This document shows positions 1 through 8,477 of a stretch of DNA of 22,371 bases, one piece after another (the first letter of the stretch is position 1; every line of letters starts with the position of its first letter). Source of the DNA: an uncultured Haloferula sp. (lineage in GTDB: Bacteria; Verrucomicrobiota; Verrucomicrobiae; Verrucomicrobiales; Akkermansiaceae); assembly GCA_946885645.1 (NCBI GenBank), contig CAMPGU010000030.1, positions 1 to 22,371 on the forward strand, written 5' to 3'. The position numbers and the translations under genes were made by a program. Below the pieces are notes generated by a model. That model was not told where the DNA came from and did no database searches. It was given only the letters and a program-made list of their open reading frames with translations.

Positions 1-2552
1 ACATAGGGCAGGGTCGGGCGGGTGAACCGCATGGCGGGAAAGGAGGTCGATCCGCTGGTAAAGGTCGTGAAGCTCATTTCGAAGGAGCCGCGTTCAAAGC
101 CGCGGGGGTCGGATCCCAGGGAGAACTCGATGAGATTCGCCTGTCCGTCCCCGTCGGGATCCTGCTCGGGATACCAAGCATCGAAGCCTGCCCCTTGTCC
201 CGCCGCCCACACCTCGTACGATCCGGCGCGGTAGAGCTCGACTTGCCCGTAGTTGGTTCCCGCGCCGCTTGCGTCGGGGGCGCCCCCGGCGAAGTAGATC
301 AGGCCGGTGCCTACGGAAGTCCCGAGTTTCGAGCCGAAGAACCCGTCGCTGGCAAAGTGCTGCTCCCATACGATTGCAGGAGCGATCGCGGTCAGCAGCC
401 AAGTGTGGATCCGGCCGACGCCCGAATTCGCGGACGGATCCCCGACGACGATGCCGCCGAAGTCGGAAATGGCGACCGCCGAACCGAAATCCGTCCCCAC
501 CGCGGCGTCCCCGAACGTTTCCAGCAGCTCGAAGCTACCGGGGCCATAGTAGTAGGCCCTTCCCGCTGCTCCTCCGGGAGCGCCCGCGATCACCCCTAAC
601 CGCGAGCCGGACAGGGACTCCGCGAACCGCTCCGGAGCTCCTGGCGGAGGGTTCCTGGTGGCGAGGAGGCCCCATGAGTCGGCACCTCCCTGGTTCCTTG
701 GGAAGAGATGGACAATCCCTGCGCTACCTCCGCCGGGAGGCTGGGTCGCGGCCAGATGATTCGGCCCGGAAAAGGCGAGCCGCGTTCCGAAAAACGTGCC
801 GCCGGGTACCGCCGGGCGCGGGATGTCCCGCCACCAGCCCCACGCGTTCGCGCCGCCCGCATCCTGTTTAAAGAGCTCGACCACCCCGGCGTCGGCGATT
901 CCGGCATCCCGGCCGGGGATGCCCACGGCCAGGACCGCAGGGCCCTCGCCGCTGGAAGGGCCCGCCAGGGAGACCGCCGCGCCGAACCGGTCTCCCGCCG
1001 CCAGGCTGACACCCGGGACGACGGTGATCGCTTGCAGCGGGGCGGCGTCGAGCGAAGGCGACAGGTTGAAAAGGTAAACTCTTCCCCGGTCGGCGTTCGC
1101 CCCGGGTGCTCCCACGGCGATCCAGCACCCGTTTTCCCCGATGTCCTGCGTGTGGACCGCTATTGCGGCACCGAATCTCTCGCCCGGCACCGGAGCCGGA
1201 CTCTGCAGGCGGCCCACCGGGAACCATCGCTCGCCGTTCGCGGGCAATGCCAGCATCCGCCAGACCATCACCGCGCCCGAATCGGCTCCCGTCCCGTCGT
1301 CACTCGGCATGCCCGCCACGAGGTAGGGCCCGGCCATCGCCATCACTTCACCCATGCGGTGGGGCGAGCCCGGCCCTTCGATGATTTGCGCCGCGTTCCA
1401 TGCCCCGGTACCGCGGCGGTGCGCGGAGGCCACCCACGAGGCGCCGTTGGCATCGAGATATTCCTCGTCCGTCAGCCCGATGAAACACTCGCTGCCGTCC
1501 AGCGAAAGCAGGTGCGCGGAAGGGGGGGTATAGATCACTCCGAGATCCTTTTGCGCCTCCAGCACCCAGCCGCCGGGACCTGCTCCGGTCGCGAAGAATC
1601 CCGCCCGCCCCCCAGCCGGCATCGTGGAAATCGTTGGGGAGCCGTGAATTCCCAGCGCAGTCAGAAACAGGCCGGACATGTCGAGCAGGTAAAGATCGGC
1701 ACCAAAGGGGGCCGAGCCATCGATGACCGTGCCTGCATTCCCCCAGAAATTCGCTCCGCCCGTGTTCCTTTCATAAGCTGTCACCTCGGCCTTCCCGGAT
1801 GCTGTCTCGAGGGAGCAGACGGCCAGCCGGTCGCCTTCAAGGGCGAGGCTGACCCCGAAACTGGCGTGGCCCACGGGTGTCGTGATCACCTTCACCTGCC
1901 CCCAGTTTCCGGGGCCGCCCTGATCTTTTTCATGGATCCAGACCTCCCCCCGGGAAAGCGATCCGATCGCCAGGCGGCTACCGTTCAGGTCCAGGGATGC
2001 CACCTGGCTCGCCTCCACTTCCAGTCCTCCGGACGCCGGGGGCATGGAAATGGATCTCACCTCCTCCCAGTCGGCCGCGTTGTCCCGGATGATCCGGGCC
2101 GTCGTGCCCTCGGAAATGTCGGCACCATCCACGATGGCGGCGAGCGTGCCCTCCTGAAGCACCAGGCGGCCGGGGCGGTCCCCCGGATCCATCACCACGG
2201 TTTCCAGCAGCGGCCAGCTGTCGTCCCCCTCGTTGTAGGACCGTAGCTCGATCCGGCCCGAGTAGCCCACGGCGGCGATGGAGGATACCCCCTCGTGCAT
2301 GGAAATCGACAAGGCCCCCGCAGGCAGCTCCACGCTTTCAATCCAAGTCCCTCCGGCGGACTTGTGGAACATCTTTGGAATTCCACCGGGGGTGATGATG
2401 CCGGCATTGTTCCCGGCGACCGCGACTCCCGTCGGCCGGTGCTGTTGGTTCGGGAGGAGGGGCTGCTGCGGGAAGGGAAGTGCCGCAGTGTAGGCCGGAG
2501 AGGAAAAAACCACCCATGCCGCTATCCCGGTAAAGGCGGGGCAAAGCTTCAT
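1..2552 (-). CDS. Secreted FG-GAP repeat / beta-propeller-type protein, 3' end beyond window
   Basis: An uninterrupted minus-strand frame runs from an ATG at 2552 to the left edge (850 codons plus two bases) with no stop, so the C-terminus is outside the window. The N-terminus (MKLCPAFTGIAAWVVFSSPA) is a plausible signal peptide, probably cleaved near residue 23. From about residue 395 several FG-GAP-like units can be read, for example GERFGAAIAV...IAVGAPG near 450, GDRFGAAVSL near 520 and GTDFGSAVAI...IVVGDP further on, separated by FPRNQGGADSWG-type segments common in verrucomicrobial FG-GAP proteins. Near residue 797 a DPDGDGQANLIEFSLGSDP segment resembles type-3 calcium-binding linkers that precede the C-terminal domain of secreted proteins in this phylum. 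The likely role is an extracellular or surface structural/adhesive protein; no enzyme motif is visible. No Shine-Dalgarno site precedes the ATG. It is divergent from the CvfB-like gene. Confidence 0.85.
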   Translation of the reverse strand, partial: MKLCPAFTGIAAWVVFSSPAYTAALPFPQQPLLPNQQHRPTGVAVAGNNAGIITPGGIPKMFHKSAGGTWIESVELPAGALSISMHEGVSSIAAVGYSGRIELRSYNEGDDSWPLLETVVMDPGDRPGRLVLQEGTLAAIVDGADISEGTTARIIRDNAADWEEVRSISMPPASGGLEVEASQVASLDLNGSRLAIGSLSRGEVWIHEKDQGGPGNWGQVKVITTPVGHASFGVSLALEGDRLAVCSLETASGKAEVTAYERNTGGANFWGNAGTVIDGSAPFGADLYLLDMSGLFLTALGIHGSPTISTMPAGGRAGFFATGAGPGGWVLEAQKDLGVIYTPPSAHLLSLDGSECFIGLTDEEYLDANGASWVASAHRRGTGAWNAAQIIEGPGSPHRMGEVMAMAGPYLVAGMPSDDGTGADSGAVMVWRMLALPANGERWFPVGRLQSPAPVPGERFGAAIAVHTQDIGENGCWIAVGAPGANADRGRVYLFNLSPSLDAAPLQAITVVPGVSLAAGDRFGAAVSLAGPSSGEGPAVLAVGIPGRDAGIADAGVVELFKQDAGGANAWGWWRDIPRPAVPGGTFFGTRLAFSGPNHLAATQPPGGGSAGIVHLFPRNQGGADSWGLLATRNPPPGAPERFAESLSGSRLGVIAGAPGGAAGRAYYYGPGSFELLETFGDAAVGTDFGSAVAISDFGGIVVGDPSANSGVGRIHTWLLTAIAPAIVWEQHFASDGFFGSKLGTSVGTGLIYFAGGAPDASGAGTNYGQVELYRAGSYEVWAAGQGAGFDAWYPEQDPDGDGQANLIEFSLGSDPRGFERGSFEMSFTTFTSGSTSFPAMRFTRPTLPY

Positions 2553-2639
2553 GGAGGCGGGATGCTAGGCCCCCGATCAGCGTCGGGCGAGTGAATTTCC
2601 CCCATCGACGCGCCCGCGCTTTCGGCGCAACTTACGCGC
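2553..2639. other. Divergent intergenic spacer
   Basis: These 87 bases separate the divergent starts at 2552 (minus) and 2640 (plus), so promoters for both genes should lie here or inside the opposite gene. I see no convincing -35/-10 pair on either strand. A short CCCGA...TCGGG inverted repeat is present but too small to call. Confidence 0.4.
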
Positions 2640-3482
2640 ATGGCGCACATCGGCGAACGAGCCACCCTGACCATTCTCCGCGAGCAACCTTTCGGCCTTT
2701 TCCTCGATGCCGGGGACGAGCTGGGCGAGGTGCTGCTTCCCCGCCGCGAGATGCCTGCGAAGTGGACCATCGGCGGCGAGGTGGAGGTCTTTCTTTATCA
2801 CGATTCGGAAGATCGCCCGGTTGCCACGCTGAAGCACCCGAAAGCAATGCCGGGCGAGTTCGCCTATCTGGAAGTGCTGGCGATCACGGGAGTCGGAGCG
2901 TTCCTTGACTGGGGTTTGCCGAAGGATCTCCTGCTACCCTTCCGCGAGCAGAAGGAACGTCTGGAAATCGGCAAATCCTATGTCGTCCACGTGCATGTGG
3001 ACCCCGCCAGCGGCCGGATCGTGGCGACCCGCCGCTTGAACAAGTATCTGAACCCGGCACCCCCCTCCTATGCCGAGGGCCAAGAGGTGGAGCTGATGCT
3101 CTACGGAAAGACGGAGCTCGGCTACAAAGCCATCGTGGAAGGCCGCCACTCCGGCGTGCTTTTCGCCAATGAAGTCTTCCGCCGCCTCCGCGCCGGGGAG
3201 AAGACGAAAGGCTATGTCGTTCAGGTCCGTCCCGACGGGAAAATCGACCTTTCCCTCTATCCGCCGGGCCGGGCGAGGATCGACGATCTGGAATCACGCA
3301 TCGAAGCGGAGCTCGGGAACCGCGGCGGATTCTGGGCGCTCAAGGACTCCAGCCCCGCCGAGGAGATCCACAAGGCCCTGGGAGTAAGCAAGAAAGCCTT
3401 CAAGCAGGCGATCGGCGCGCTGTTCCGGAAACGCAGGATCACGATCCATGATGACGGGATCCGTTTGGCGGAGACACGATGA
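2640..3482 (+). CDS. S1-domain RNA-binding protein, CvfB/YitL family
   Basis: The 280-residue product matches the CvfB (YitL) family in length and layout: tandem S1-like beta-barrel modules covering about residues 1-210, followed by a C-terminal winged-helix segment (about 230-278) containing LGVSKKAFKQAIGALFRKR. The second module has the typical LEVLAITGVGAFLDWGLPKD start, and the first carries the FGLFLDAGDELGEVLLPRRE pattern. In Firmicutes this family binds RNA and affects virulence-factor expression; the role here is presumably cytoplasmic RNA binding, target unknown. The ATG at 2640 gives a start that aligns with the family and has no Shine-Dalgarno site. The stop overlaps by 4 bases (ATGA) a possible upstream start of the next gene, although that gene more likely begins about 50 bases later. 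Confidence 0.9.
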   Translation: MAHIGERATLTILREQPFGLFLDAGDELGEVLLPRREMPAKWTIGGEVEVFLYHDSEDRPVATLKHPKAMPGEFAYLEVLAITGVGAFLDWGLPKDLLLPFREQKERLEIGKSYVVHVHVDPASGRIVATRRLNKYLNPAPPSYAEGQEVELMLYGKTELGYKAIVEGRHSGVLFANEVFRRLRAGEKTKGYVVQVRPDGKIDLSLYPPGRARIDDLESRIEAELGNRGGFWALKDSSPAEEIHKALGVSKKAFKQAIGALFRKRRITIHDDGIRLAETR

Positions 3483-3529
3483 GCGGCCTCATTCGGAAAG
3501 ATGCCTGCCCGGCGCGACGTCCCTTTGCG

Positions 3530-5278
3530 ATGCCCATGAAACTCGCCACCCTCCTCCTGGCCCTCCCTCTGGCGGTTCTTCACGCGGAGGGCCCCTATCC
3601 CGTCGATCCCGCTTCCGTGCGTCAGGAGGGAATTCCCAAGGGGGTGACAACGAAGCACTCGTTCTCCGCCAGCAAGATCTATCCCGGCACCGAGCGGACC
3701 TACTGGCTGCACGTTCCGGCGCAATATGACGCGGCGAAGCCGGCTTGCCTGATGGTCTTTCAGGATGGCGGCAGCTACGTGAATGAAAACGGCGCGAACA
3801 AGGTCCCCATCGTTTTGGACAACCTCATCGCCAAGGGCGAGATGCCGGTGACGATCGGGCTCTTTGTCGATCCGGGGGTGGTCCCCGCCCAGAACGTGCA
3901 GGCGCAGCCGCGCTTCAACCGCAGCTTCGAGTACGACGCCTTCAGCGCCGATTATCCCCGCTTTCTCATCGAAGAGCTGATTCCGGTGGTGGCGAAGGAC
4001 TACAATATCAGCGCCGATCCCGATCACCGCGCCATCTGTGGTGCTTCTTCCGGTGGCAGCGCGGCCTTCAATGCCGCGTGGCAGCGGCCCGACGCCTTCC
4101 GCCGCGTCTATTCGATGATCGGCACCTTCGTCGGCCTACGGGGCGGAGATGAGTTCCCCACGCTGATCCGCAAGACCGAGCCGAAGCCGCTCCGCGTCTT
4201 CCTGCAGGACGGCTCGAACGACAACAACATCTACTGCGGCGACTGGTGGATGGCGAACCAGGACATGCTTTCCGCTCTGAAATTCGCCGGTTACGAGGTG
4301 AACCATCAGTGGGGCGAGGGGCCTCACTCCCACCAGCACGGCTGCGCGATCATGCCGGAAGTGTTGCGCTGGCTGTGGAAGGATTTCCCGAAGCCGGTCG
4401 CGGTGAATCACGCCGCCTGCCGCAATCGGGCAAAGGACATGCTGGTTCCCGGTGAGGACTGGCAATTGGTCAGCGAGGGCCACGGCTTCACCGAAGGCCC
4501 CGTGCCCGGTCCGGATGGCGGCATTTTTTTCTCCGACATCCCCCTGAACACCATCCATCGGGTCACGGCAGACGGTGAGGTGTCCGTATTCCTCGAAGGC
4601 ACGCGGGGCACCAATGGCCTTGCTTTCGGTCCCGACGGCCGGCTCTACGGCTGCCGCGCGGGCAGCGGCGAAATCGTCTCCTGGGACCTCGCTACCAAGC
4701 AGGAAAAGATCCATGCCTCGGACCTGAAGGCGAATGACCTCGTGGTGGCGAGCGATGGCACGATCTACGCGACCGAACCTGGAAAAAAGGCGGTGTGGAT
4801 CATCCGCCCGGGCCAAGAAAAGGTCCTTGGGGCCGACCGCTGCAATGGAGTGAATGGCATCATCCTGACGCCGGATCAAACGGGCGTGGAGATTGCCGAT
4901 CCTTCCGGCCGCTACGTATGGGCGGCCACCCGTCTGCCGGATGGTGCGCTGGCGAATCTCCAGCCGTACCACCATCTCCACCTCCCCCCGGCCGATCCGG
5001 ATCCGCGCACCCGCGCCGATGGCATGGCGATGACCCGCGACGGCTGGTTGCTCGTCGCCACCGCGATGGGCGTGCAGGTCTGCGATCAACCGGGGCGGGT
5101 CAATCTCATCATCCCGCCCCCCGCGGGAGCCCGGTTTCCCTCGAACCTTTGTTTCGGCGGTCCGGATCTCAAAACCCTCTACGCGACGGCGGGGGACAAG
5201 GTCTTCAAGCGGCGGACGAAGCTGACCGGCGTGCTCGCCTGGGAAAAGCCGGTGATGCCCCCGAAGCCCGGCCTGTGA
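3530..5278 (+). CDS. Secreted esterase fused to SMP-30/gluconolactonase-like propeller
   Basis: Two enzyme domains lie in one exported chain of 582 residues. A signal peptide (MKLATLLLALPLAVLHA) favours a start at 3530 or 3536; the frame also opens at an ATG at 3479 that overlaps the upstream stop as ATGA and would add 17 residues. Residues about 45-290 form a Fes/esterase-D-type alpha/beta hydrolase (PF00756-like): nucleophile elbow G171-A-S173-S-G, an LQDGSNDNN segment likely carrying the acid, and histidines in GPHSHQHG (H266/H268). Residues about 314-565 form an SMP-30/gluconolactonase six-bladed propeller keeping the expected metal-ligand pattern: Glu322 (FTEGP), Asn402 (ANDL) and Asp497 (ADGM). 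Family knowledge suggests sugar-ester hydrolysis plus lactone hydrolysis in the periplasm; the substrate is unknown. It heads a run of exported-protein genes on the same strand. Confidence 0.88.
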   Translation: MPMKLATLLLALPLAVLHAEGPYPVDPASVRQEGIPKGVTTKHSFSASKIYPGTERTYWLHVPAQYDAAKPACLMVFQDGGSYVNENGANKVPIVLDNLIAKGEMPVTIGLFVDPGVVPAQNVQAQPRFNRSFEYDAFSADYPRFLIEELIPVVAKDYNISADPDHRAICGASSGGSAAFNAAWQRPDAFRRVYSMIGTFVGLRGGDEFPTLIRKTEPKPLRVFLQDGSNDNNIYCGDWWMANQDMLSALKFAGYEVNHQWGEGPHSHQHGCAIMPEVLRWLWKDFPKPVAVNHAACRNRAKDMLVPGEDWQLVSEGHGFTEGPVPGPDGGIFFSDIPLNTIHRVTADGEVSVFLEGTRGTNGLAFGPDGRLYGCRAGSGEIVSWDLATKQEKIHASDLKANDLVVASDGTIYATEPGKKAVWIIRPGQEKVLGADRCNGVNGIILTPDQTGVEIADPSGRYVWAATRLPDGALANLQPYHHLHLPPADPDPRTRADGMAMTRDGWLLVATAMGVQVCDQPGRVNLIIPPPAGARFPSNLCFGGPDLKTLYATAGDKVFKRRTKLTGVLAWEKPVMPPKPGL

Positions 5279-5407
5279 CCGGGCCGGGAGCCCTTTACCA
5301 CGCGGGATCGCGGAAAAAGCTCAAAAAGGACCCCGGACTCCATGTCACCCGATTGACGGAGGGAAGGTCTTGAAAACGAGACGTCATGCCGCTCGTATCC
5401 TCTCCAT
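5279..5407 (+). other. Intergenic region with weak promoter-like and hairpin sequences
   Basis: The 129-base gap holds no gene. A 7-base inverted repeat (CCCGGCC at 5267-5273, GGCCGGG at 5282-5288) spans the upstream stop codon but is not followed by a T-run, so it is at best a weak terminator. TTGAAA at 5370-5375 is followed after 17 bases by TCGTAT at 5393-5398; this resembles a sigma-70 site but would place the transcript start almost at the ATG at 5408, so I give it little weight. Confidence 0.3.
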
Positions 5408-8359
5408 ATGCGACGATTCATGACGGCCGTTTGTGCCGTGTTCACTCTCCACGCGGCCGAGGTGCTGGCCAATGAGCCGACGGCTCATTGGCTGTGGAAA
5501 AGCGACAAGCCCGGGGCTGAGGAAAAAGTGTTCTTCCGTCGCGAGTTTGAATTGCCGCACGAGGTGGCCAGTGCCGCCGTCACGGTCGCCTGCGATAACT
5601 GGCACCGGCTCTGGATCAACGGGGTGGACCTGGGTTTTGCAGCCGATTGGACCAATCCCCGGGGCTACGACGTGGCTCCTCACATCAGGCAAGGAGGCCG
5701 AAACGTGATTGCCGTGGAGGGGCGGAACACCGGGGGGGCCGCCGCGATGGCCCTGCGCTTCCGCGCCACGCTCAAGGACGGGCGGAAACTCTACGTGATG
5801 TCGGATGGCAACTGGCAGTGCAGCTCCGAGGCCCCGGACAACTGGCAGAGCCCCGATTTTTCGGCCGCCGGATGGCAGAAAGCCGCGGTGGTGGGAAAAA
5901 TGGGCGACGATCCCTGGGGCTCCCTCATCGTCCCGGAAGGTCACGGTCCCGCCTCTCCGGAGGACGTGACCTCGGAATTCCAAGTCGCCCCGGGCTTCCG
6001 CCTGGAACGTCTCTATCGCGTGCCGAAGCAGCAGGGCTCTTGGGTGGCGATGACCGTGGATGGAAAGGGCAGGCTGCTATGCTCGGACCAGTATGGGAAG
6101 ATCTACCGGGTGACACCCGCCGCGGACGGGAGCGGCCATACCTCCGCCGAGGCGACGAAGATCCCGCTGAAAGGGGCCCACGGGCTCTTATGGCACCAGG
6201 GCGTGCTCTATGTCTCCGTCAACGAAGGCAAGGACCAGAGCGGCGTGTGGCGCGTGACCGATACGGACGGCGACGGCGATCCCGACAAGCCGGAGCTCAT
6301 GAAGGCCTTCAACGGGCGCGGCGAGCATGGCACCCATGGCCTTGCCCTTTCCCCCGACGGTCAGTGGATCTATTTCGCGGCTGGAAACCACACCGATTAC
6401 CCGGCCCTCGATTCATCCCTCGTCTCCACAAAATGGGGCGAGGACCAGCTCGTTCCGCGCCGGCCCGATGCCCGCGGCCATGCGCGGGACCGGATGGCAC
6501 CCGGAGGTTTCATCGCGCGCTTCAAGCCGGACGGCTCGCACTGGCAGCTCTTTTCGATCGGCTTCCGCAACGAATACGACATCGCCTTCAACGCCGGGGG
6601 CGATCTCTTCACCTACGATTCGGACATGGAGTGGGATTTCGGGATGCCTTGGTACCGGCCCACCCGCATCTGCCACGTGGTGCCCGGCTCGGAATTCGGC
6701 TGGCGCAACGGCACGGGCAAGTGGCCGGAGTACTACGAAGACAGCATGCCTTCGCAATTCGATATCGGTCCCGGATCTCCAACCGGTGTCGTCTCCGGAA
6801 AAGGGGCCAAGTTTCCTGCCGCCTATCAACAGGCGATCTATGCTCTGGATTGGACCTATGCGACCATCCACGTGATCCACCTGACGCCGGAGGGCGGGGG
6901 ATACAAGGCGCGCCGGGAGGAATTCGTGGCCGGCAGCGGCTTGCCGCTTACGGATGCGGTGATCGGTGCCGATGGAGCGATGTATTTCCTCACCGGAGGA
7001 CGGCGGACGGATTCCGCCCTCTGGCGCGTGAGCTACACCGGCGGCGAGAAGACTGATCCCGTGACCTTTGCCAGCAAGCCGCTGGAGCTCGAAGAGCGGA
7101 GCACGGCGTGGGAAAAGCTCGGCTCGCCGGACCGCTTGGCCCGCTACCAGGCGCGCGTGGCACTGGAAGCTGGACCCGTCGTGGAAATCGCCTCCAAACT
7201 GGAGGCGGAGAACGATCCCTGGCGCATCATCGGCGGCGCGATGGCTCTCGCCCGCTGCGGCGGTCCCGAACACCGCTCTCTGGTTCTTTCCGCGCTCGGA
7301 CGTCTCGACCTCGGCAAGCTCGACCTCCAGCAACGGATCAATGCGCTCCGTGCCTGCGGGCTCGTCTTCATTCGTCACGGCGAACCCACGGGCGATGAAC
7401 GCGAGGGCATCCTCGCGCGGATCGATTCATTCTTCCCTTCGGGAAATGCCGATCTGGATCGGGAGCTCTGCCGGATCTTGAGTTACCTCCAGGCGCCGCG
7501 CGTCGTGGCCCGCACGCTGGATCTCATGGATTCCGCGGGACCGACACCGGTGCCGGACTGGCTCGCCCTCGCCAAGCGCAATGCCGACTATGGCAAGACC
7601 GTCGAGGAGATGATCTCGAACCTGCCTCCTGCACAGGTGATCCATTACGTCTATTGCCTGCGGGTGGTGAAGGGTCCGTGGACGGAGGACGAGCGGAAGC
7701 GCTTCTTCGCATGGTTCGGCAAGCTTTCCGGCAAGAGCGGCGGTGCCAGCTATGGGGGATTCATCGAGGACTTGCGAAAGGAGACGCTTGCCACCGCGAC
7801 TCCGGAAGAGCGGGAGTGGATCGCGAAATTGGGCACGGCAGGGGCGCCTAATTCGCTGGCCAATCTTCCTACGGCCAAGGGTCCCGGCCGTCAGTGGACG
7901 ATCGATGAGGTGGTGAAGCTCGCCGACGACGGGCTTTCCGGACGGGACAAGGAGAACGGGCGCAAGATGTTTCAAGCGAGCCTCTGCGTCGCCTGTCACC
8001 GCTTCGGCGCGGAGGGCGGCGCGGCCGGACCCGATCTCAGCGCCCTCGGCGGCCGCTTCAATGTCAGGGATCTGGCGGAAGCCATCCTCGACCCGAGCAA
8101 AGTCGTCTCCGACCAGTACGCCTTCGACCTGATCACGAAGACCGACGGTACCCAGGTGACGGGCAAGCTCATCGACGAGAAGGACGAACACTGGATCGTC
8201 GCGACCAGTCCTTTCGACTTCAGCCAGACGGTCGAGATCGAGCGGAATCAGATCAAGGAGAAGAAACCGTCTCCGGTTTCCCCCATGCCACCGGCTTTGA
8301 TCAATGCCCTCAATCCCGAAGAGCTGAAGGATCTGCTGGCGTATATTCTCGGGAAGTGA
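5408..8359 (+). CDS. PVC-type haem-binding CxxCH protein with dehydrogenase-like propeller
   Basis: This 983-residue exported protein has a short signal peptide (to about ALA/N at residue 22). Residues about 25-175 look like a galactose-binding/glycosidase N-terminal jelly roll (WLWKSD..., F-RR-FELP, WINGVDLG, NVIAVEGRN). Residues about 185-560 match the membrane-bound dehydrogenase/sorbosone-dehydrogenase-like propeller of PVC bacteria (FQVAPGFRLERLYRVP, GRLLCSDQYGKIYRV, IGFRNEYDIAFNAGGDLFTYDSDMEWDFGMPWYRPTR read as separate blocks). A helical, HEAT-like region follows (about 565-830), then a C-terminal cytochrome c-type domain with C860-V-A-C863-H864 and a possible distal ligand Met960 (SPMPP). 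Family knowledge: TIGR02603-type proteins, presumed periplasmic electron-transferring sugar or polyol dehydrogenases, mostly uncharacterised. No Shine-Dalgarno site; the leader before ATG is pyrimidine-rich. Confidence 0.92.
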   Translation: MRRFMTAVCAVFTLHAAEVLANEPTAHWLWKSDKPGAEEKVFFRREFELPHEVASAAVTVACDNWHRLWINGVDLGFAADWTNPRGYDVAPHIRQGGRNVIAVEGRNTGGAAAMALRFRATLKDGRKLYVMSDGNWQCSSEAPDNWQSPDFSAAGWQKAAVVGKMGDDPWGSLIVPEGHGPASPEDVTSEFQVAPGFRLERLYRVPKQQGSWVAMTVDGKGRLLCSDQYGKIYRVTPAADGSGHTSAEATKIPLKGAHGLLWHQGVLYVSVNEGKDQSGVWRVTDTDGDGDPDKPELMKAFNGRGEHGTHGLALSPDGQWIYFAAGNHTDYPALDSSLVSTKWGEDQLVPRRPDARGHARDRMAPGGFIARFKPDGSHWQLFSIGFRNEYDIAFNAGGDLFTYDSDMEWDFGMPWYRPTRICHVVPGSEFGWRNGTGKWPEYYEDSMPSQFDIGPGSPTGVVSGKGAKFPAAYQQAIYALDWTYATIHVIHLTPEGGGYKARREEFVAGSGLPLTDAVIGADGAMYFLTGGRRTDSALWRVSYTGGEKTDPVTFASKPLELEERSTAWEKLGSPDRLARYQARVALEAGPVVEIASKLEAENDPWRIIGGAMALARCGGPEHRSLVLSALGRLDLGKLDLQQRINALRACGLVFIRHGEPTGDEREGILARIDSFFPSGNADLDRELCRILSYLQAPRVVARTLDLMDSAGPTPVPDWLALAKRNADYGKTVEEMISNLPPAQVIHYVYCLRVVKGPWTEDERKRFFAWFGKLSGKSGGASYGGFIEDLRKETLATATPEEREWIAKLGTAGAPNSLANLPTAKGPGRQWTIDEVVKLADDGLSGRDKENGRKMFQASLCVACHRFGAEGGAAGPDLSALGGRFNVRDLAEAILDPSKVVSDQYAFDLITKTDGTQVTGKLIDEKDEHWIVATSPFDFSQTVEIERNQIKEKKPSPVSPMPPALINALNPEELKDLLAYILGK

Positions 8360-8362
8360 CGG

Positions 8363-8423
8363 GCCAGCGTTGATCCGTTTGGGCCTCCGGCACCCGAAAT
8401 TTCCGTGAAACGGAGAGGCTGGC
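8363..8423 (+). other. Intergenic nested stem structure
   Basis: In the 118-base gap before the DUF1800 gene two complementary pairs are nested: GCCAGC (8363-8368) with GCTGGC (8418-8423), and TCCGTTT (8374-8380) with AAACGGA (8408-8414). The inner loop contains a GAAATTTC palindrome. There is no T-run after it, so it is not a classical terminator. It may structure the untranslated leader or stabilise the mRNA end. Confidence 0.3.
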
Positions 8424-8477
8424 GCAACCGCGTCCCGCGCGAACGGTTACCTGTTCCGCACCGCGACTCCTACCGCC

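Noticed and set aside
708..2246. 512-codon plus-strand frame in the left part
   Set aside because: Antisense to the FG-GAP protein, whose minus-strand frame has a signal peptide, repeats and a coherent composition; the plus frame is Arg/Gly/Pro-rich noise.
5267..5288. CCCGGCC/GGCCGGG hairpin as a terminator of the esterase-lactonase gene
   Set aside because: It spans the stop codon and has no T-run after it; short GC stems are common by chance here.
5647..7056. 469-codon plus-strand frame inside the haem-protein gene
   Set aside because: Out-of-frame shadow within a continuous, domain-complete 983-residue gene; Arg-rich translation without motifs.
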